Numbered from the stretch's first letter, positions 8,934 through 17,993 are shown. The stretch is 32,738 nucleotides of DNA from Pseudomonadota bacterium (GCA_023443095.1 JAEZVV010000153.1:1-32738), one strand, 5' to 3'. Made by a program: numbers and translations. The notes: generated from the sequence alone by a model not told the origin.

Positions 8934-10016
8934 TTACTGGTGCAACTTGCGGCTATACGAGTGCACTTCGTCGACCAAGACTTCCACGTTCTCGGGCGGA
9001 GTGAACTGGTTGATGCCATGCCCCAGGTTGAACACATGGCCGCCTTGTCGACCCGCGGCAGTGCGCACCGGACCGTAGGAGTCGAGCACCTTGCGGGCTT
9101 CGGCACGGACCTGAGCTTCGTCAGCAAACAGCGACATCGGATCCAGGTTGCCTTGCAGGGCCACCTTGTCCGCAATCCGCTCGCGCGCCTGCCCCAGATT
9201 CACGGTCCAGTCGAGCGCGACGGCATCGGAACCGATGTCGGCGATCTGCTCCAGCCACAGTCCGCCGCCCTTGGTGAACACGATCGAAGGAATCTTCTCG
9301 CCGTCGTGCTCGCGCTTCAGCTGCGACACCACCTGGCGCATGTAGTCCAGCGAAAACGCCTGGTAAGCGCCATCGGCCAGGGCACCGCCCCAGGTATCGA
9401 AAATCATCACGGCCTGGGCACCGGCTTCGATCTGGGCGTTCAGATAATCGGCCACGGCGCGAGCGTTGACCGTCAGGATGCGGTGCAACAGGTCCGGCCG
9501 GCGGTACATCATGGTCTTGAGCGTGCGGAAATCGCTCGAACCGCCGCCTTCGACCATGTAGCAGGCGAGAGTGAAGGGGCTGCCGGAGAAACCGATCAAG
9601 GGAATGCGGTTGTTGAGCGCCTTGCGGATCTCAGCCACTGCATCGGTCACATACCGCAGCTCGCCCGCCGGATCCGGAGCGACCAGACGCGCCACGTCTT
9701 CCTCGGTGCGGACCGGGTGGGCAAAACGCGGGCCTTCGCCCTGGGCGAACGACAGTCCCAGACCCATCGCATCGGGCACGGTCAGGATGTCGGAAAAGAG
9801 GATCGCGGCGTCGAGCGGAAAGCGGTCGACCGGCTGCAGAGTCACTTCGGTCGCGTAGGCCGGCGACTTGGCCAGACCCATGAAACTACCGGCCCGCGCA
9901 CGGGTGGCGTTGTACTCGGCCATGTAGCGGCCGGCTTGGCGCATCAGCCAAACAGGGGTGTACTCGGTCGGCTGGCGCAGCAACGCCCGCAGGAAGGTAT
10001 CGTTGGTCGGTTTCAC
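8934..10016 (-). CDS. hemE: Uroporphyrinogen III decarboxylase
   Basis: A 360-residue enzyme that removes four acetate carboxyls from uroporphyrinogen III to give coproporphyrinogen III in haem synthesis; cytosolic. Visible family motifs: PVWLMRQAGRYMAEY near the N-terminus, the FSDIL motif with the catalytic Asp, GFSGSPFTLACYMVEGGGS, IFDTWGG, and a C-terminal GHVFNLGHGI. The GTG at 10016 gives the normal length and N-terminus (K-P-T-N-D-T-F-L-R-A-L-L); an in-frame ATG at 10058 preceded by a G-rich run could give 14 more residues. The gene is divergent from the DUF167 gene with only about 40 bp between starts, so any promoter must overlap one of the two. Confidence 0.96.
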   Translation of the reverse strand: MKPTNDTFLRALLRQPTEYTPVWLMRQAGRYMAEYNATRARAGSFMGLAKSPAYATEVTLQPVDRFPLDAAILFSDILTVPDAMGLGLSFAQGEGPRFAHPVRTEEDVARLVAPDPAGELRYVTDAVAEIRKALNNRIPLIGFSGSPFTLACYMVEGGGSSDFRTLKTMMYRRPDLLHRILTVNARAVADYLNAQIEAGAQAVMIFDTWGGALADGAYQAFSLDYMRQVVSQLKREHDGEKIPSIVFTKGGGLWLEQIADIGSDAVALDWTVNLGQARERIADKVALQGNLDPMSLFADEAQVRAEARKVLDSYGPVRTAAGRQGGHVFNLGHGINQFTPPENVEVLVDEVHSYSRKLHQ

Positions 10017-10056
10017 GGAGCGCTGTACTGTAATGAAGGCAAAGCCCGATTCTCGC

Positions 10057-10380
10057 ATGAGCCCCCCCCTTCCCTCTTGGCTCTCGACAACGAGTGGGCT
10101 GTTAACCGTTGCGGTCCACGCCCAACCGGGCGCTCGACGCGACGCCATCGTCGGCGAACACGGCGGCCGGCTCAAGATTGCCCTCACCACCCCACCGATC
10201 GAAGGCCGGGCCAATCAGGCCCTCATCAAGTTCCTGGCCAAGCGGCTGGGACTTCCGCGCTCGGCGATCGAACTGATCAGCGGCGAGACTTCGCGCGAGA
10301 AACGCTTGCGAATCAGTGGCTTGAGCGTGGCCGCCCTGCTCGACTCCCTGGTCGCTGACGAAAAAAAAGAGCAGGTCTAA
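10057..10380 (+). CDS. yggU: DUF167/YggU-family protein
   Basis: A 107-residue small cytosolic protein of the YggU family (DUF167), whose biochemical function is not established. Conserved features: V-H-A-Q-P-G-A-R-R at about residues 20-28, L-K-I-A-L-T-T-P-P-I-E-G-R-A-N, and V/I-E-L-I-S-G-E-T-S-R-E-K-R near the C-terminus. It is the only plus-strand gene in the left 26 kb. The ATG at 10057 gives the usual family length; in-frame ATGs upstream would enter hemE coding sequence. Its TAA stop forms the loop of the downstream terminator hairpin. Confidence 0.88.
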   Translation: MSPPLPSWLSTTSGLLTVAVHAQPGARRDAIVGEHGGRLKIALTTPPIEGRANQALIKFLAKRLGLPRSAIELISGETSREKRLRISGLSVAALLDSLVADEKKEQV

Positions 10381-10393
10381 GACCTGCTCTTTT
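10361..10393. terminator. Bidirectional intrinsic terminator with a stop codon as its loop
   Basis: Arms at 10365-10377 and 10381-10393 form a perfect 13-bp stem around the 3-nt loop TAA, which is the yggU stop codon. The minus strand has a run of eight T after the stem (10368-10361); the plus strand has four. It can end both yggU (plus) and the convergent Lys/Ala-rich gene (minus). Confidence 0.88.
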
Positions 10394-10415
10394 CGCGGAG
10401 AGACTCCGAGCCAGA

Positions 10416-10652
10416 TTACTTCTTGGCGTCGGCCTTCTTCTCTTCCTTCTTGGCGGCCGGAGCGGCTTCAGCCTTCTTCTCTTCCTTCTTGGCGGCCGGG
10501 GCGGCTTCAGCCTTCTTCTCTTCCTTCTTGGCGGCCGGGGCGGCGGCGGCCGGCTTGGCTTCGGCCTTGGCCTCAACCTTCTTCTCTTGGGCGACAGCGG
10601 CGCCAGCGAAAGCGAAGGCGGCGGTGAACAGGGCAGCGAACAGCTTGGTCAT
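10416..10652 (-). CDS. Small exported Lys/Glu/Ala repeat protein
   Basis: A 78-residue protein with a clear Sec signal peptide (MTKLFAALFTAAFAFAGAAVA, cleavage expected before QEKK). The mature part is entirely low-complexity: three 13-residue repeats of the form AAPAAKKEEKKAE, ending in ADAKK. It has no recognisable fold and is likely a disordered, highly charged periplasmic or secreted peptide. ATG at 10652 has a good AGGA ribosome-binding site six bases upstream. The gene is monocistronic and has its own terminator. Proteins of this composition recur in betaproteobacteria, but I know of no assigned function. Reading frame, signal peptide and terminator together argue it is real. Confidence 0.75.
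   Translation of the reverse strand: MTKLFAALFTAAFAFAGAAVAQEKKVEAKAEAKPAAAAPAAKKEEKKAEAAPAAKKEEKKAEAAPAAKKEEKKADAKK
10432..10548. repeat. Tandem 39-bp repeat, three copies
   Basis: Copies begin at 10432, 10471 and 10510, exactly 39 bp apart. The first two differ by only a base or so and the third diverges at its end. They encode the 13-residue Lys/Glu/Ala repeats of the surrounding gene. Such arrays can change copy number by slippage, so protein length may vary between strains. Confidence 0.9.
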
Positions 10653-10872
10653 GACAATTCCTAACAGTTAGGTTGGTTCTGAGCTCGGATTGCGCATCGG
10701 CGATGTCAACCCTACGACCGCTAACGCCGGCTCGGGGCAGACGGTTGACACAGTTCGTTGCAAATTCATGGCTCAGCCCTGGTAGCGCTTTCGCCTCCAA
10801 AGGCAGCCCATTGATTTGCATGGGATTTCTTTCGATCCGAACAAGCGGCGCGACCCGATTAGAGATTTCCCT

Positions 10873-11214
10873 CTAGGAATAGTTCGCTCGAATCTGCAGA
10901 CCCAGATCCAGCAGGAAACGCCGCTCGCGTCCTGCCCCGTTAACGAACGTTGGCTTCGTTGGCGATGACCAGCGCAGTTCGCCTAGCTCGCATACTCCGA
11001 CACCCAGGGTAAACGATTGCCGTCAGCGCCCAGCAGACTCGGACGGGCGGCGTTGACCGAAGCCGGCCCGTAAAACAGCCGCCGCTCGCTGCAAGTGGCC
11101 GTGACCACCACCGGCTCCAGGGTCGGCAGGACCAGCGGGGCGCCCTCTTGCGCCTGTGCGCCAGCCGCGCATCCAGCCAGCGGCCAAAGCAGACTCAGTA
11201 GAGGCCGCCGCCAT
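10873..11214 (-). pseudogene. TonB-dependent receptor remnant, frameshifted and internally deleted
   Basis: The first part (about 11210-11026) reads, without its own in-frame start, RRPLLSLLWPLAGCAAGAQA, then a TonB box region LEPVVVTAT and the start of a plug domain (SERRLFYGPASVN). This is the signal peptide and N-terminus of a TonB-dependent receptor. The only plausible ATG (11214, overlapping the upstream TGA) is one base out of frame, implying a 1-nt insertion. The frame ends at a TAG at 10985-10983. In another frame, from about 11016 to a TAG at 10875-10873, comes F-T-L-G-V-G-V and later N-G-A-G-R-E-R-R-F-L-L-D-L-G-L-Q-I-R-A-N-Y, which resembles the last beta-strands of such a receptor. 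The whole barrel between is missing. The N-terminal assignment is firm; the C-terminal one is inference. Confidence 0.7.
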
Positions 11215-12398
11215 CACGGCGCGCGGTACGAAATGCGGTAGATCGCGCCGGCAAAATCGTCCGACACCAAGATCGATCCGTCGCCCAGTTCCTGGACGTC
11301 CACCGGGCGGCCCAGGTAGTCGCCGCGCGCGGTCAACCAGCCCGCGGCAAACACTTCGGGGGCGCCGGCCGTGCCGTCTGACCGCAGCGGCGTGAACATT
11401 ACGCGGGCACCGATCGGTTCGGTGCGATTCCACGAGCCGTGCTGCGCAGAAAAGATGCCGCCACGGTAGCGCAACGGAAACTGCGATCCACGGTAGAACA
11501 TCAAGCCGAGGTCGGCCGCGTGGGCGTCCATCTCGACTTCAGGAAACAAGGCATCGGCGGGAGGCACCGAACCGAGGTATTCGGTCGTACGCACACGGCC
11601 GCCGCCATACCAGGGGAAACCGAAGTGCTGGCCGGCCCGGGTGGCCCGGTTGAGTTCGCCCGGGGGAATGTCGTCGCCCATGCCGTCGACCTGGTTGTCG
11701 GTGAACCAGAGGCTGCCGTCCTTCGGATTGAAGGCAAGGCCCACCGAATTGCGGACACCCCGTGCGTAGACCTCGCGCTCGCTACCCTCACGCCGGAACC
11801 GGACGATGCCGCCGATGCCCCAGCGCCAGTACAGCTCGGCTTTCTGCGGCGGCGGCACGTTGTAAGGCTGGCCGATGGCGATGTAGAGCCTGCCGTCCGG
11901 ACCGACCGCGCAGGCGCGGGCACTGTGGTTGCGGCTCTCCTCGCTCACCGGTATCAGCTGCCCCTGCGGCACCACCACGGAAGCGACCGGATCGGCCCGA
12001 CCTAGCGCCAGCTCCGCCGCCGCAAAGTTCAGGACCCGGTTGAGCTCGACCACGAACAGGCTGCCATCGGCGGCAAAACACACGCCATTCGGAGTGTTGA
12101 GAGACAGCGCCGGTGCCAGTTCGCCCACTGGGTCGGCGACGCCGTCCCGGTTCCGGTCGCTCACGGCAAACACTTTCGAACCGCGGGTGCCGACAAAAAC
12201 CGTCCCGTCCGCCGGATTGACCGCCATCAGGCGCGCGCCGGGAACGAGGGCATAGAGCTCGGCCCGAAAACCCGCCGGCAGCTTCAGCGCCCGAAGCGCA
12301 GCGAGCGCTCGCTCTCCGCCAACCTCTGATAGAACGGGAGTCACGGCCGCACCTGCGAGCGCGCAGCCCAACGCAAGCTGTACGAGCAAGGGGTTCAA
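11214..12398 (-). CDS. PQQ-dependent sugar dehydrogenase, sorbosone dehydrogenase family
   Basis: A 394-residue exported beta-propeller of the soluble aldose/L-sorbosone dehydrogenase family, which oxidises sugars in the periplasm using PQQ. Motifs: L-P-A-G-F-R-A-E-L-Y near the N-terminus, R-N-S-V-G-L-A-F-N-P, L-W-F-T-D-N-Q-V-D-G-M-G-D-D-I-P-P-G-E-L-N, G-F-P-W-Y-G, and S-A-Q-H-G-S-W-N-R. I chose the TTG at 12398: it has GGAGG five bases before it and begins a hydrophobic export signal (NPLLVQLALGCALAGAAV), although this lacks N-terminal Lys/Arg. An ATG at 12476 would add 26 residues without family resemblance. Substrate is unknown. A wrecked TonB-dependent receptor follows immediately, suggesting the two once worked together in substrate uptake. 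Confidence 0.85.
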   Translation of the reverse strand: MNPLLVQLALGCALAGAAVTPVLSEVGGERALAALRALKLPAGFRAELYALVPGARLMAVNPADGTVFVGTRGSKVFAVSDRNRDGVADPVGELAPALSLNTPNGVCFAADGSLFVVELNRVLNFAAAELALGRADPVASVVVPQGQLIPVSEESRNHSARACAVGPDGRLYIAIGQPYNVPPPQKAELYWRWGIGGIVRFRREGSEREVYARGVRNSVGLAFNPKDGSLWFTDNQVDGMGDDIPPGELNRATRAGQHFGFPWYGGGRVRTTEYLGSVPPADALFPEVEMDAHAADLGLMFYRGSQFPLRYRGGIFSAQHGSWNRTEPIGARVMFTPLRSDGTAGAPEVFAAGWLTARGDYLGRPVDVQELGDGSILVSDDFAGAIYRISYRAP

Positions 12399-12489
12399 AC
12401 CTGCCTCCGGCGATGCGTCAGCCCGGCCGGGCGCCGGGGTCAGGCCAGTGTAGGCGGCGGCCGGATAAGGCGGCAACCGCGGCTGCAGC

Positions 12490-12939
12490 TCAGCGCACGA
12501 CCAGAACGGGACGGTCGCAGTAGGCCAGCACCTTCTGGGTCTCGGACCCGATCAGGAGCGCGCCCAGGCCGCTGCGGCCATGTGAGGCCATCACGATCAT
12601 CTGGCACGCGTTGGCCGCGGCACAGTCGATGATCGCCCGCCAGGGCGGCGCTTTGCGGCTCATCACCAGTTCATACGAAAGGCCGGCAGCCTTGGCCGCC
12701 CGCTCCACGGCCGCCAGCCTGTCGTTCGCGGCCGCGGCCTGGGCAGCGTCGAAATCGGTTTCGTCGCGCGCCTCTTCTTCGCCGTAATCGGCATAACCCG
12801 AATACGCATACGAACCGACTGCGGTCATGCCGATCAGGCTGGCCTTGAGCGCGGCGGCCAGTTCGACCGCAGTCGCAATGGCTTTGTCGGACAACTCCGA
12901 ACCGTCGGTGGGGACAAGGATCTTCATGGGACTGGCCAT
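12490..12939 (-). CDS. Universal stress protein (UspA family)
   Basis: A 149-residue single-domain Usp. It starts with the family N-terminus M-K-I-L-V-P-T-D-G-S-E and ends with the nucleotide-binding loop A-S-H-G-R-S-G-L-G-A-L-L-I-G-S followed by V-L-A-Y-C-D-R-P-V-L-V-V. The loop follows the ATP-binding pattern G-2x-G-9x-G(S/T) except that the first Gly is Ala. Cytosolic; role in stress survival is known for the family, the specific signal is not. The start may be the ATG at 12927 (MKILVP) rather than 12939; neither has a clear ribosome-binding site. It sits just beyond the atp operon terminator, so it has its own transcription unit. Confidence 0.9.
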   Translation of the reverse strand: MASPMKILVPTDGSELSDKAIATAVELAAALKASLIGMTAVGSYAYSGYADYGEEEARDETDFDAAQAAAANDRLAAVERAAKAAGLSYELVMSRKAPPWRAIIDCAAANACQMIVMASHGRSGLGALLIGSETQKVLAYCDRPVLVVR

Positions 12940-12999
12940 AGGAAGAAAGCTTGTCTGCCAGTGTAAGCAGTGCGATGCGGCTCGTGCTTGCCGTCAGCC

Positions 13000-13029
13000 A
13001 AAAAGCAACGGGGCGCCGCAGCGCCCCGT
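13000..13029 (-). terminator. Intrinsic terminator of the atp operon
   Basis: On the minus strand a 9-bp GC-rich perfect stem (arms 13021-13029 and 13008-13016) with a 4-nt loop is followed by TGC and five T (13004-13000). It lies 25 bp after the atpC stop. Confidence 0.92.
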
Positions 13030-13054
13030 GCCCTGAAACCCGAACCGGCGAGAA

Positions 13055-13468
13055 TCAGCGACGGATCTTCTTGATCGCCGCGAGCTGCGCCGCCAGCGAG
13101 GCCATCTCGGCTTCGACGGTGGCAATCTCGATTTCGCTGGAAGCGTTCTTGCGCGCTTCTTCGGCCATACGCAGGGCCTCGGCCGCCTTCGCTTCGTCCA
13201 GGTCCTTGCCGCGGATCGCGGTGTCGGCCAGCACGGTGACGACGCTGGGCTGCACCTCGAGGATGCCGCCGGCAACGAACACCTGCTCTTCCTCGGCCTT
13301 GTCCGCGACCTTGATGCGCACAACGCCCGGCCGGATGCGAGTGATCAGCGGGGTGTGTCCCGGCAGAATGCCCAGGTCGCCCGCCTCGCCCGGAAGCGAA
13401 ACGGACTCGGCAGCGCCGGAGAAGATCAGTTCTTCCGCGCTGACGACATCGACTTGAATGGTGTGCAT
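13055..13468 (-). CDS. atpC: F1Fo ATP synthase epsilon subunit
   Basis: A 137-residue epsilon subunit, the rotary-stalk protein that couples and inhibits F1. N-terminal beta-sandwich begins MHTIQVDVVSAEELIFSG; the motif P-G-E-A-G-D-L-G-I-L-P-G-H-T-P-L is diagnostic. The C-terminal helical part (EARKNASSEIEIATVEAEM) is complete. GGAG seven bases upstream supports the ATG. It is the last gene of the operon, separated from atpD by 72 bp that contain a long imperfect hairpin. Confidence 0.97.
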   Translation of the reverse strand: MHTIQVDVVSAEELIFSGAAESVSLPGEAGDLGILPGHTPLITRIRPGVVRIKVADKAEEEQVFVAGGILEVQPSVVTVLADTAIRGKDLDEAKAAEALRMAEEARKNASSEIEIATVEAEMASLAAQLAAIKKIRR

Positions 13469-13493
13469 GTTGAAGCTCCGTGGTCGGCAATCG

Positions 13494-13537
13494 GTGCCAT
13501 GGGCAGCGATCCGGGAGGATCACCGCCCACGGGGCAC
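13494..13537 (-). other. Long imperfect hairpin between atpD and atpC
   Basis: Three paired blocks share one axis: 13494-13498 with 13533-13537, 13500-13504 with 13525-13529, and 13508-13512 with 13517-13521, around a GGGA loop. It starts right after the atpD stop codon. No U-tract follows, so it is more likely an RNA stability or attenuation element that lowers epsilon expression relative to beta than a full terminator. Confidence 0.5.
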
Positions 13538-13540
13538 GGA

Positions 13541-14944
13541 TTACTGCATCTTCTTGGCCTTCTCGAAGGCCTCGTCGATCGTGCCGACCATGTAGAACGC
13601 CTGCTCGGGCAGGGCGTCGCACTCGCCGTCGACGATCATCTTGAAGCCGCGGATCGTTTCCTTGAGCGGGACGTATTTGCCGGGCGAACCGGTGAACACT
13701 TCAGCGACGTGGAACGGCTGCGACAGGAAGCGCTGGATCTTGCGGGCCCGGGTGACGGCCAGCTTGTCTTCCGGCGACAGTTCGTCCATGCCGAGAATCG
13801 CGATGATGTCGCGCAGTTCCTTGTAGCGCTGCAGCGTAGCCTGGACACGACGAGTCACGCTGTAGTGCTCTTCGCCGATGATGTTCGGGTCGATCTGGCG
13901 CGAGGTGGAGTCGAGCGGGTCGACCGCCGGGTAGATACCCAGCGAGGCGATGTCGCGCGACAGCACGATGGTGGCGTCCAAGTGGCCGAAGGTGGTTGCG
14001 GGCGACGGGTCGGTCAAGTCGTCCGCCGGCACGTACACGGCCTGGATCGAGGTGATCGAGCCGGTCTTGGTGGAGGTGATGCGCTCCTGCAGACGGCCCA
14101 TTTCCTCGGCCAGGGTCGGCTGGTAGCCCACCGCCGACGGCATCCGGCCCAGCAGCGCCGACACTTCGGTACCGGCCAGGGTGTAGCGGTAGATGTTGTC
14201 GACGAACAGCAGGATGTCGCGGCCTTCGTCGCGGAACGACTCGGCCATCGTCAGACCCGACAGCGCCACGCGCAGACGGTTGCCCGGGGGTTCGTTCATC
14301 TGACCGAACACCATCGCCACCTTGTCGAGGACGTTGGAGTCCTTCATCTCGTGATAGAAGTCGTTACCTTCACGAGTGCGCTCGCCGACGCCGGCGAACA
14401 CCGAGTAGCCGCCGTACTGCTTGGCGATGTTGTTGATCAGCTCCATCATGTTGACGGTCTTGCCGACCCCGGCGCCGCCGAACAGGCCGACCTTGCCGCC
14501 CTTGGCGAACGGAGCAACCAGGTCGATAACCTTGATGCCGGTCTCGAGCAGGTCAACCGAAGGCGAGAGCTCGTCGAACTTGGGCGCTTCGCGGTGGATC
14601 GGCATGCGATGCTCTTCGCCGATCGGGCCCGCGTCGTCGATCGGGCGACCGAGAACGTCCATGATGCGGCCGAGGGTCTTGGGACCCACGGGCACCATGA
14701 TGCCGGCGCCGGTGTTGGCGACCTTCATCCCGCGCTGCAGGCCTTCCGACGAGCCCATGGCAATGGTACGAACCACGCCGTCGCCCAGCTGCTGCTGCAC
14801 TTCGAAGGTCAGGCCGGCTTCGGCCAGGGTGTTGCTCTCGTCCTTTTCCAGCACGAGGGCGTCGTAGACCTTGGGCATGGCGTCGCGCGGGAACTCGACG
14901 TCCACCACCGCGCCAATGACCTGAACGATCTGTCCGGTACTCAT
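13541..14944 (-). CDS. atpD: F1Fo ATP synthase beta subunit (catalytic)
   Basis: A 467-residue catalytic beta subunit. Walker A GGAGVGKT at about residues 154-161, the catalytic GERTREGNDFYHEM region, Walker B ILLFVDNIYRYT, and the ALLGRMPSAVGYQPTLAEEMG stretch are all present. Length matches the family. ATG at 14944 is supported by the standard N-terminus (GQIVQVIGAVVDVEFP). It lies between atpG and atpC in the usual order. Confidence 0.98.
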   Translation of the reverse strand: MSTGQIVQVIGAVVDVEFPRDAMPKVYDALVLEKDESNTLAEAGLTFEVQQQLGDGVVRTIAMGSSEGLQRGMKVANTGAGIMVPVGPKTLGRIMDVLGRPIDDAGPIGEEHRMPIHREAPKFDELSPSVDLLETGIKVIDLVAPFAKGGKVGLFGGAGVGKTVNMMELINNIAKQYGGYSVFAGVGERTREGNDFYHEMKDSNVLDKVAMVFGQMNEPPGNRLRVALSGLTMAESFRDEGRDILLFVDNIYRYTLAGTEVSALLGRMPSAVGYQPTLAEEMGRLQERITSTKTGSITSIQAVYVPADDLTDPSPATTFGHLDATIVLSRDIASLGIYPAVDPLDSTSRQIDPNIIGEEHYSVTRRVQATLQRYKELRDIIAILGMDELSPEDKLAVTRARKIQRFLSQPFHVAEVFTGSPGKYVPLKETIRGFKMIVDGECDALPEQAFYMVGTIDEAFEKAKKMQ

Positions 14945-14974
14945 GGGTTTTCCTCGACTTTGAATTCTGATTCG

Positions 14975-15856
14975 TTAGGACACGGCCGCGGCGCCACCAA
15001 CGATCTCGGAGATCTCCTTGGTGATGCCGGCCTGGCGGGTCTTGTTATAGACGAGCTGAAGCTCTTCGATGAGGGTCTTGGCGTTGTCAGACGCCGCCTT
15101 CATCGCGACCATCCGCGCGCTCTGCTCGGAAGCCATGTTCTCGGCCACCGAGGAGTAGATCAGCGCCTCGACGTACCGCGTGAGCAGTTCGTCGATCACG
15201 CGCTGCGCGTCCGGCTCGTAGAGGTAATCCCACGAGTAGCCGCGCTTTTCCTCTTCGCTCTGCGACAGCTTGTCGGCCGTCAGCGGCAACAGCTGCTCGA
15301 TCACCGGCTCCTGCTTCATCGCGTTGACGAAACGCGAATAGGCCAGGTAGACGCCGTCGATCTTGCCCGCCGCGTAAGCGTCGAGCTGCACCTTGATCGC
15401 GCCGATCAGGCGCTCGAGGTGAGGCTTGTCGCCCAGCTGAACGACGTGCGAGACCACCGGAACGTTGAGGCGCTGGAGGAAGCCATAGCCCTTGTTGCCG
15501 ATGGCGGTCGCCTCGATCTTGTTACCGGCGGCGTTCCACTCCTTCACCCGCGCCAGCAGCAGGCGCTGGATGTTGGTGTTGAGCGCCCCCGCCAGCCCCT
15601 TGTCCGTCGTCACGAGGATGACGCCGACGGCGCCCGCCGGCTCATGCTTGACGAGGAAGGGGTGACGGTACTCCGGGTTGGCCGTCGCCAGGTGAGCAAC
15701 GATGTTGCGGATCTTGTCGCCGTACGGACGGGTGGCACGCATGCGTTCCTGCGCCTTGCGCATCTTCGACGCAGCGACCATCTCCATCGCCTTGGTGATC
15801 TTGCGCGTGTTTTGCACGCTCTTGATCTTGACGCGTATTTCCTTGGTACTGGGCAT
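14975..15856 (-). CDS. atpG: F1Fo ATP synthase gamma subunit
   Basis: A 293-residue central rotor shaft subunit. The N-terminal helix motif EIRVKIKSVQNTRKITKAMEMVAASKMRKAQ and the C-terminal helix with A-R-M-V-A-M-K-A-A-S-D-N-A, V-Y-N-K-T-R-Q-A-G-I-T-K-E-I-S-E-I-V-G-G-A are the two halves of the coiled coil that turns inside F1. Full length; start at the ATG at 15856. Confidence 0.98.
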   Translation of the reverse strand: MPSTKEIRVKIKSVQNTRKITKAMEMVAASKMRKAQERMRATRPYGDKIRNIVAHLATANPEYRHPFLVKHEPAGAVGVILVTTDKGLAGALNTNIQRLLLARVKEWNAAGNKIEATAIGNKGYGFLQRLNVPVVSHVVQLGDKPHLERLIGAIKVQLDAYAAGKIDGVYLAYSRFVNAMKQEPVIEQLLPLTADKLSQSEEEKRGYSWDYLYEPDAQRVIDELLTRYVEALIYSSVAENMASEQSARMVAMKAASDNAKTLIEELQLVYNKTRQAGITKEISEIVGGAAAVS

Positions 15857-15884
15857 TAGCTCCCCCTGACAGCCGCGGGGCCGA

Positions 15885-17426
<1,542 letters not shown>

Positions 17427-17442
17427 CTTTCAACTCCGATAT

Positions 17443-17991
17443 TTATGCGGTGAGCGCCGCGTGCATTTGCGCGAGGCGGGCCTTGACGGTGCCGTCGAGC
17501 ACCTGGTCGCCGACGGTGACACGCACGCCGCCCACCAGGGACGCGTCGAGCACGACCTGGGGCTTGAGCGCGATGCCCGGGAATTTCTTGCCCAGCGCCG
17601 CCACGAGAGCGGACACGTCGGCCTCGCTCATCGGGAAAGCGCTTTCGATCACGGCGTCGGCAACGCCTTCGGATTCATTCTTGAGCAGGCGGAACTGGCG
17701 CGCGACTTCGGGCAGCGCAGCGAGACGACCGTTCTCGATAATCACGCGCAGCAGGTTCGCCGCGGCCGCCGGCATCGCCCGCGGCAAGCTGCCAGCGATG
17801 AGGTCGAACAACTGGTCCGAGGTCAGCTTGGGATCGCCCGCCAGACCGGCCACCTGCGGATCGGTGGCGATGCCGGCCAGGCTATCGACCACGTCCAGCA
17901 GATCGGCCGCGTTGGCTCCGTCCTTGCCCTCGCGCGCCACCTCAAAAAAGGCTTCGGCGTAAGGACGCGCAATCGTCGAGAGTTCAGCCAT
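17443..17991 (-). CDS. atpH: F1Fo ATP synthase delta subunit
   Basis: A 182-residue delta (OSCP) subunit linking F1 to the peripheral stalk. N-terminus MAELSTIARPYAEAFFEVA and the C-terminal motif L-D-A-S-L-V-G-G-V-R-V-T-V-G-D-Q-V-L-D-G-T-V-K-A-R-L are typical. A longer frame upstream overlaps atpF and is not coding. ATG at 17991 lies 2 bp after the atpF stop. Confidence 0.96.
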   Translation of the reverse strand: MAELSTIARPYAEAFFEVAREGKDGANAADLLDVVDSLAGIATDPQVAGLAGDPKLTSDQLFDLIAGSLPRAMPAAAANLLRVIIENGRLAALPEVARQFRLLKNESEGVADAVIESAFPMSEADVSALVAALGKKFPGIALKPQVVLDASLVGGVRVTVGDQVLDGTVKARLAQMHAALTA

Positions 17992-17993
17992 GG

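Noticed and set aside
10432..10548. CRISPR-like array
   Set aside because: The 39-bp units are directly tandem without spacers and in frame within a coding gene.
10653..10872. Hidden gene between the Lys/Ala-rich gene and the receptor remnant
   Set aside because: Open frames here are short and without ribosome-binding sites or family features; a TTGACA at 10709-10704 lacks a matching -10.
11023..11433. Open frame on the minus strand of 136 codons overlapping the end of the sugar dehydrogenase
   Set aside because: Its Arg/Gly-rich product has no family resemblance; it is a shadow of the dehydrogenase and of the receptor remnant, whose true similarity lies in other frames.
13355..15859. An 834-codon open frame on the plus strand across the atp genes
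   Set aside because: It lies antisense to atpC, atpD and atpG and is a by-product of high GC content; codon pattern fits the minus-strand genes.
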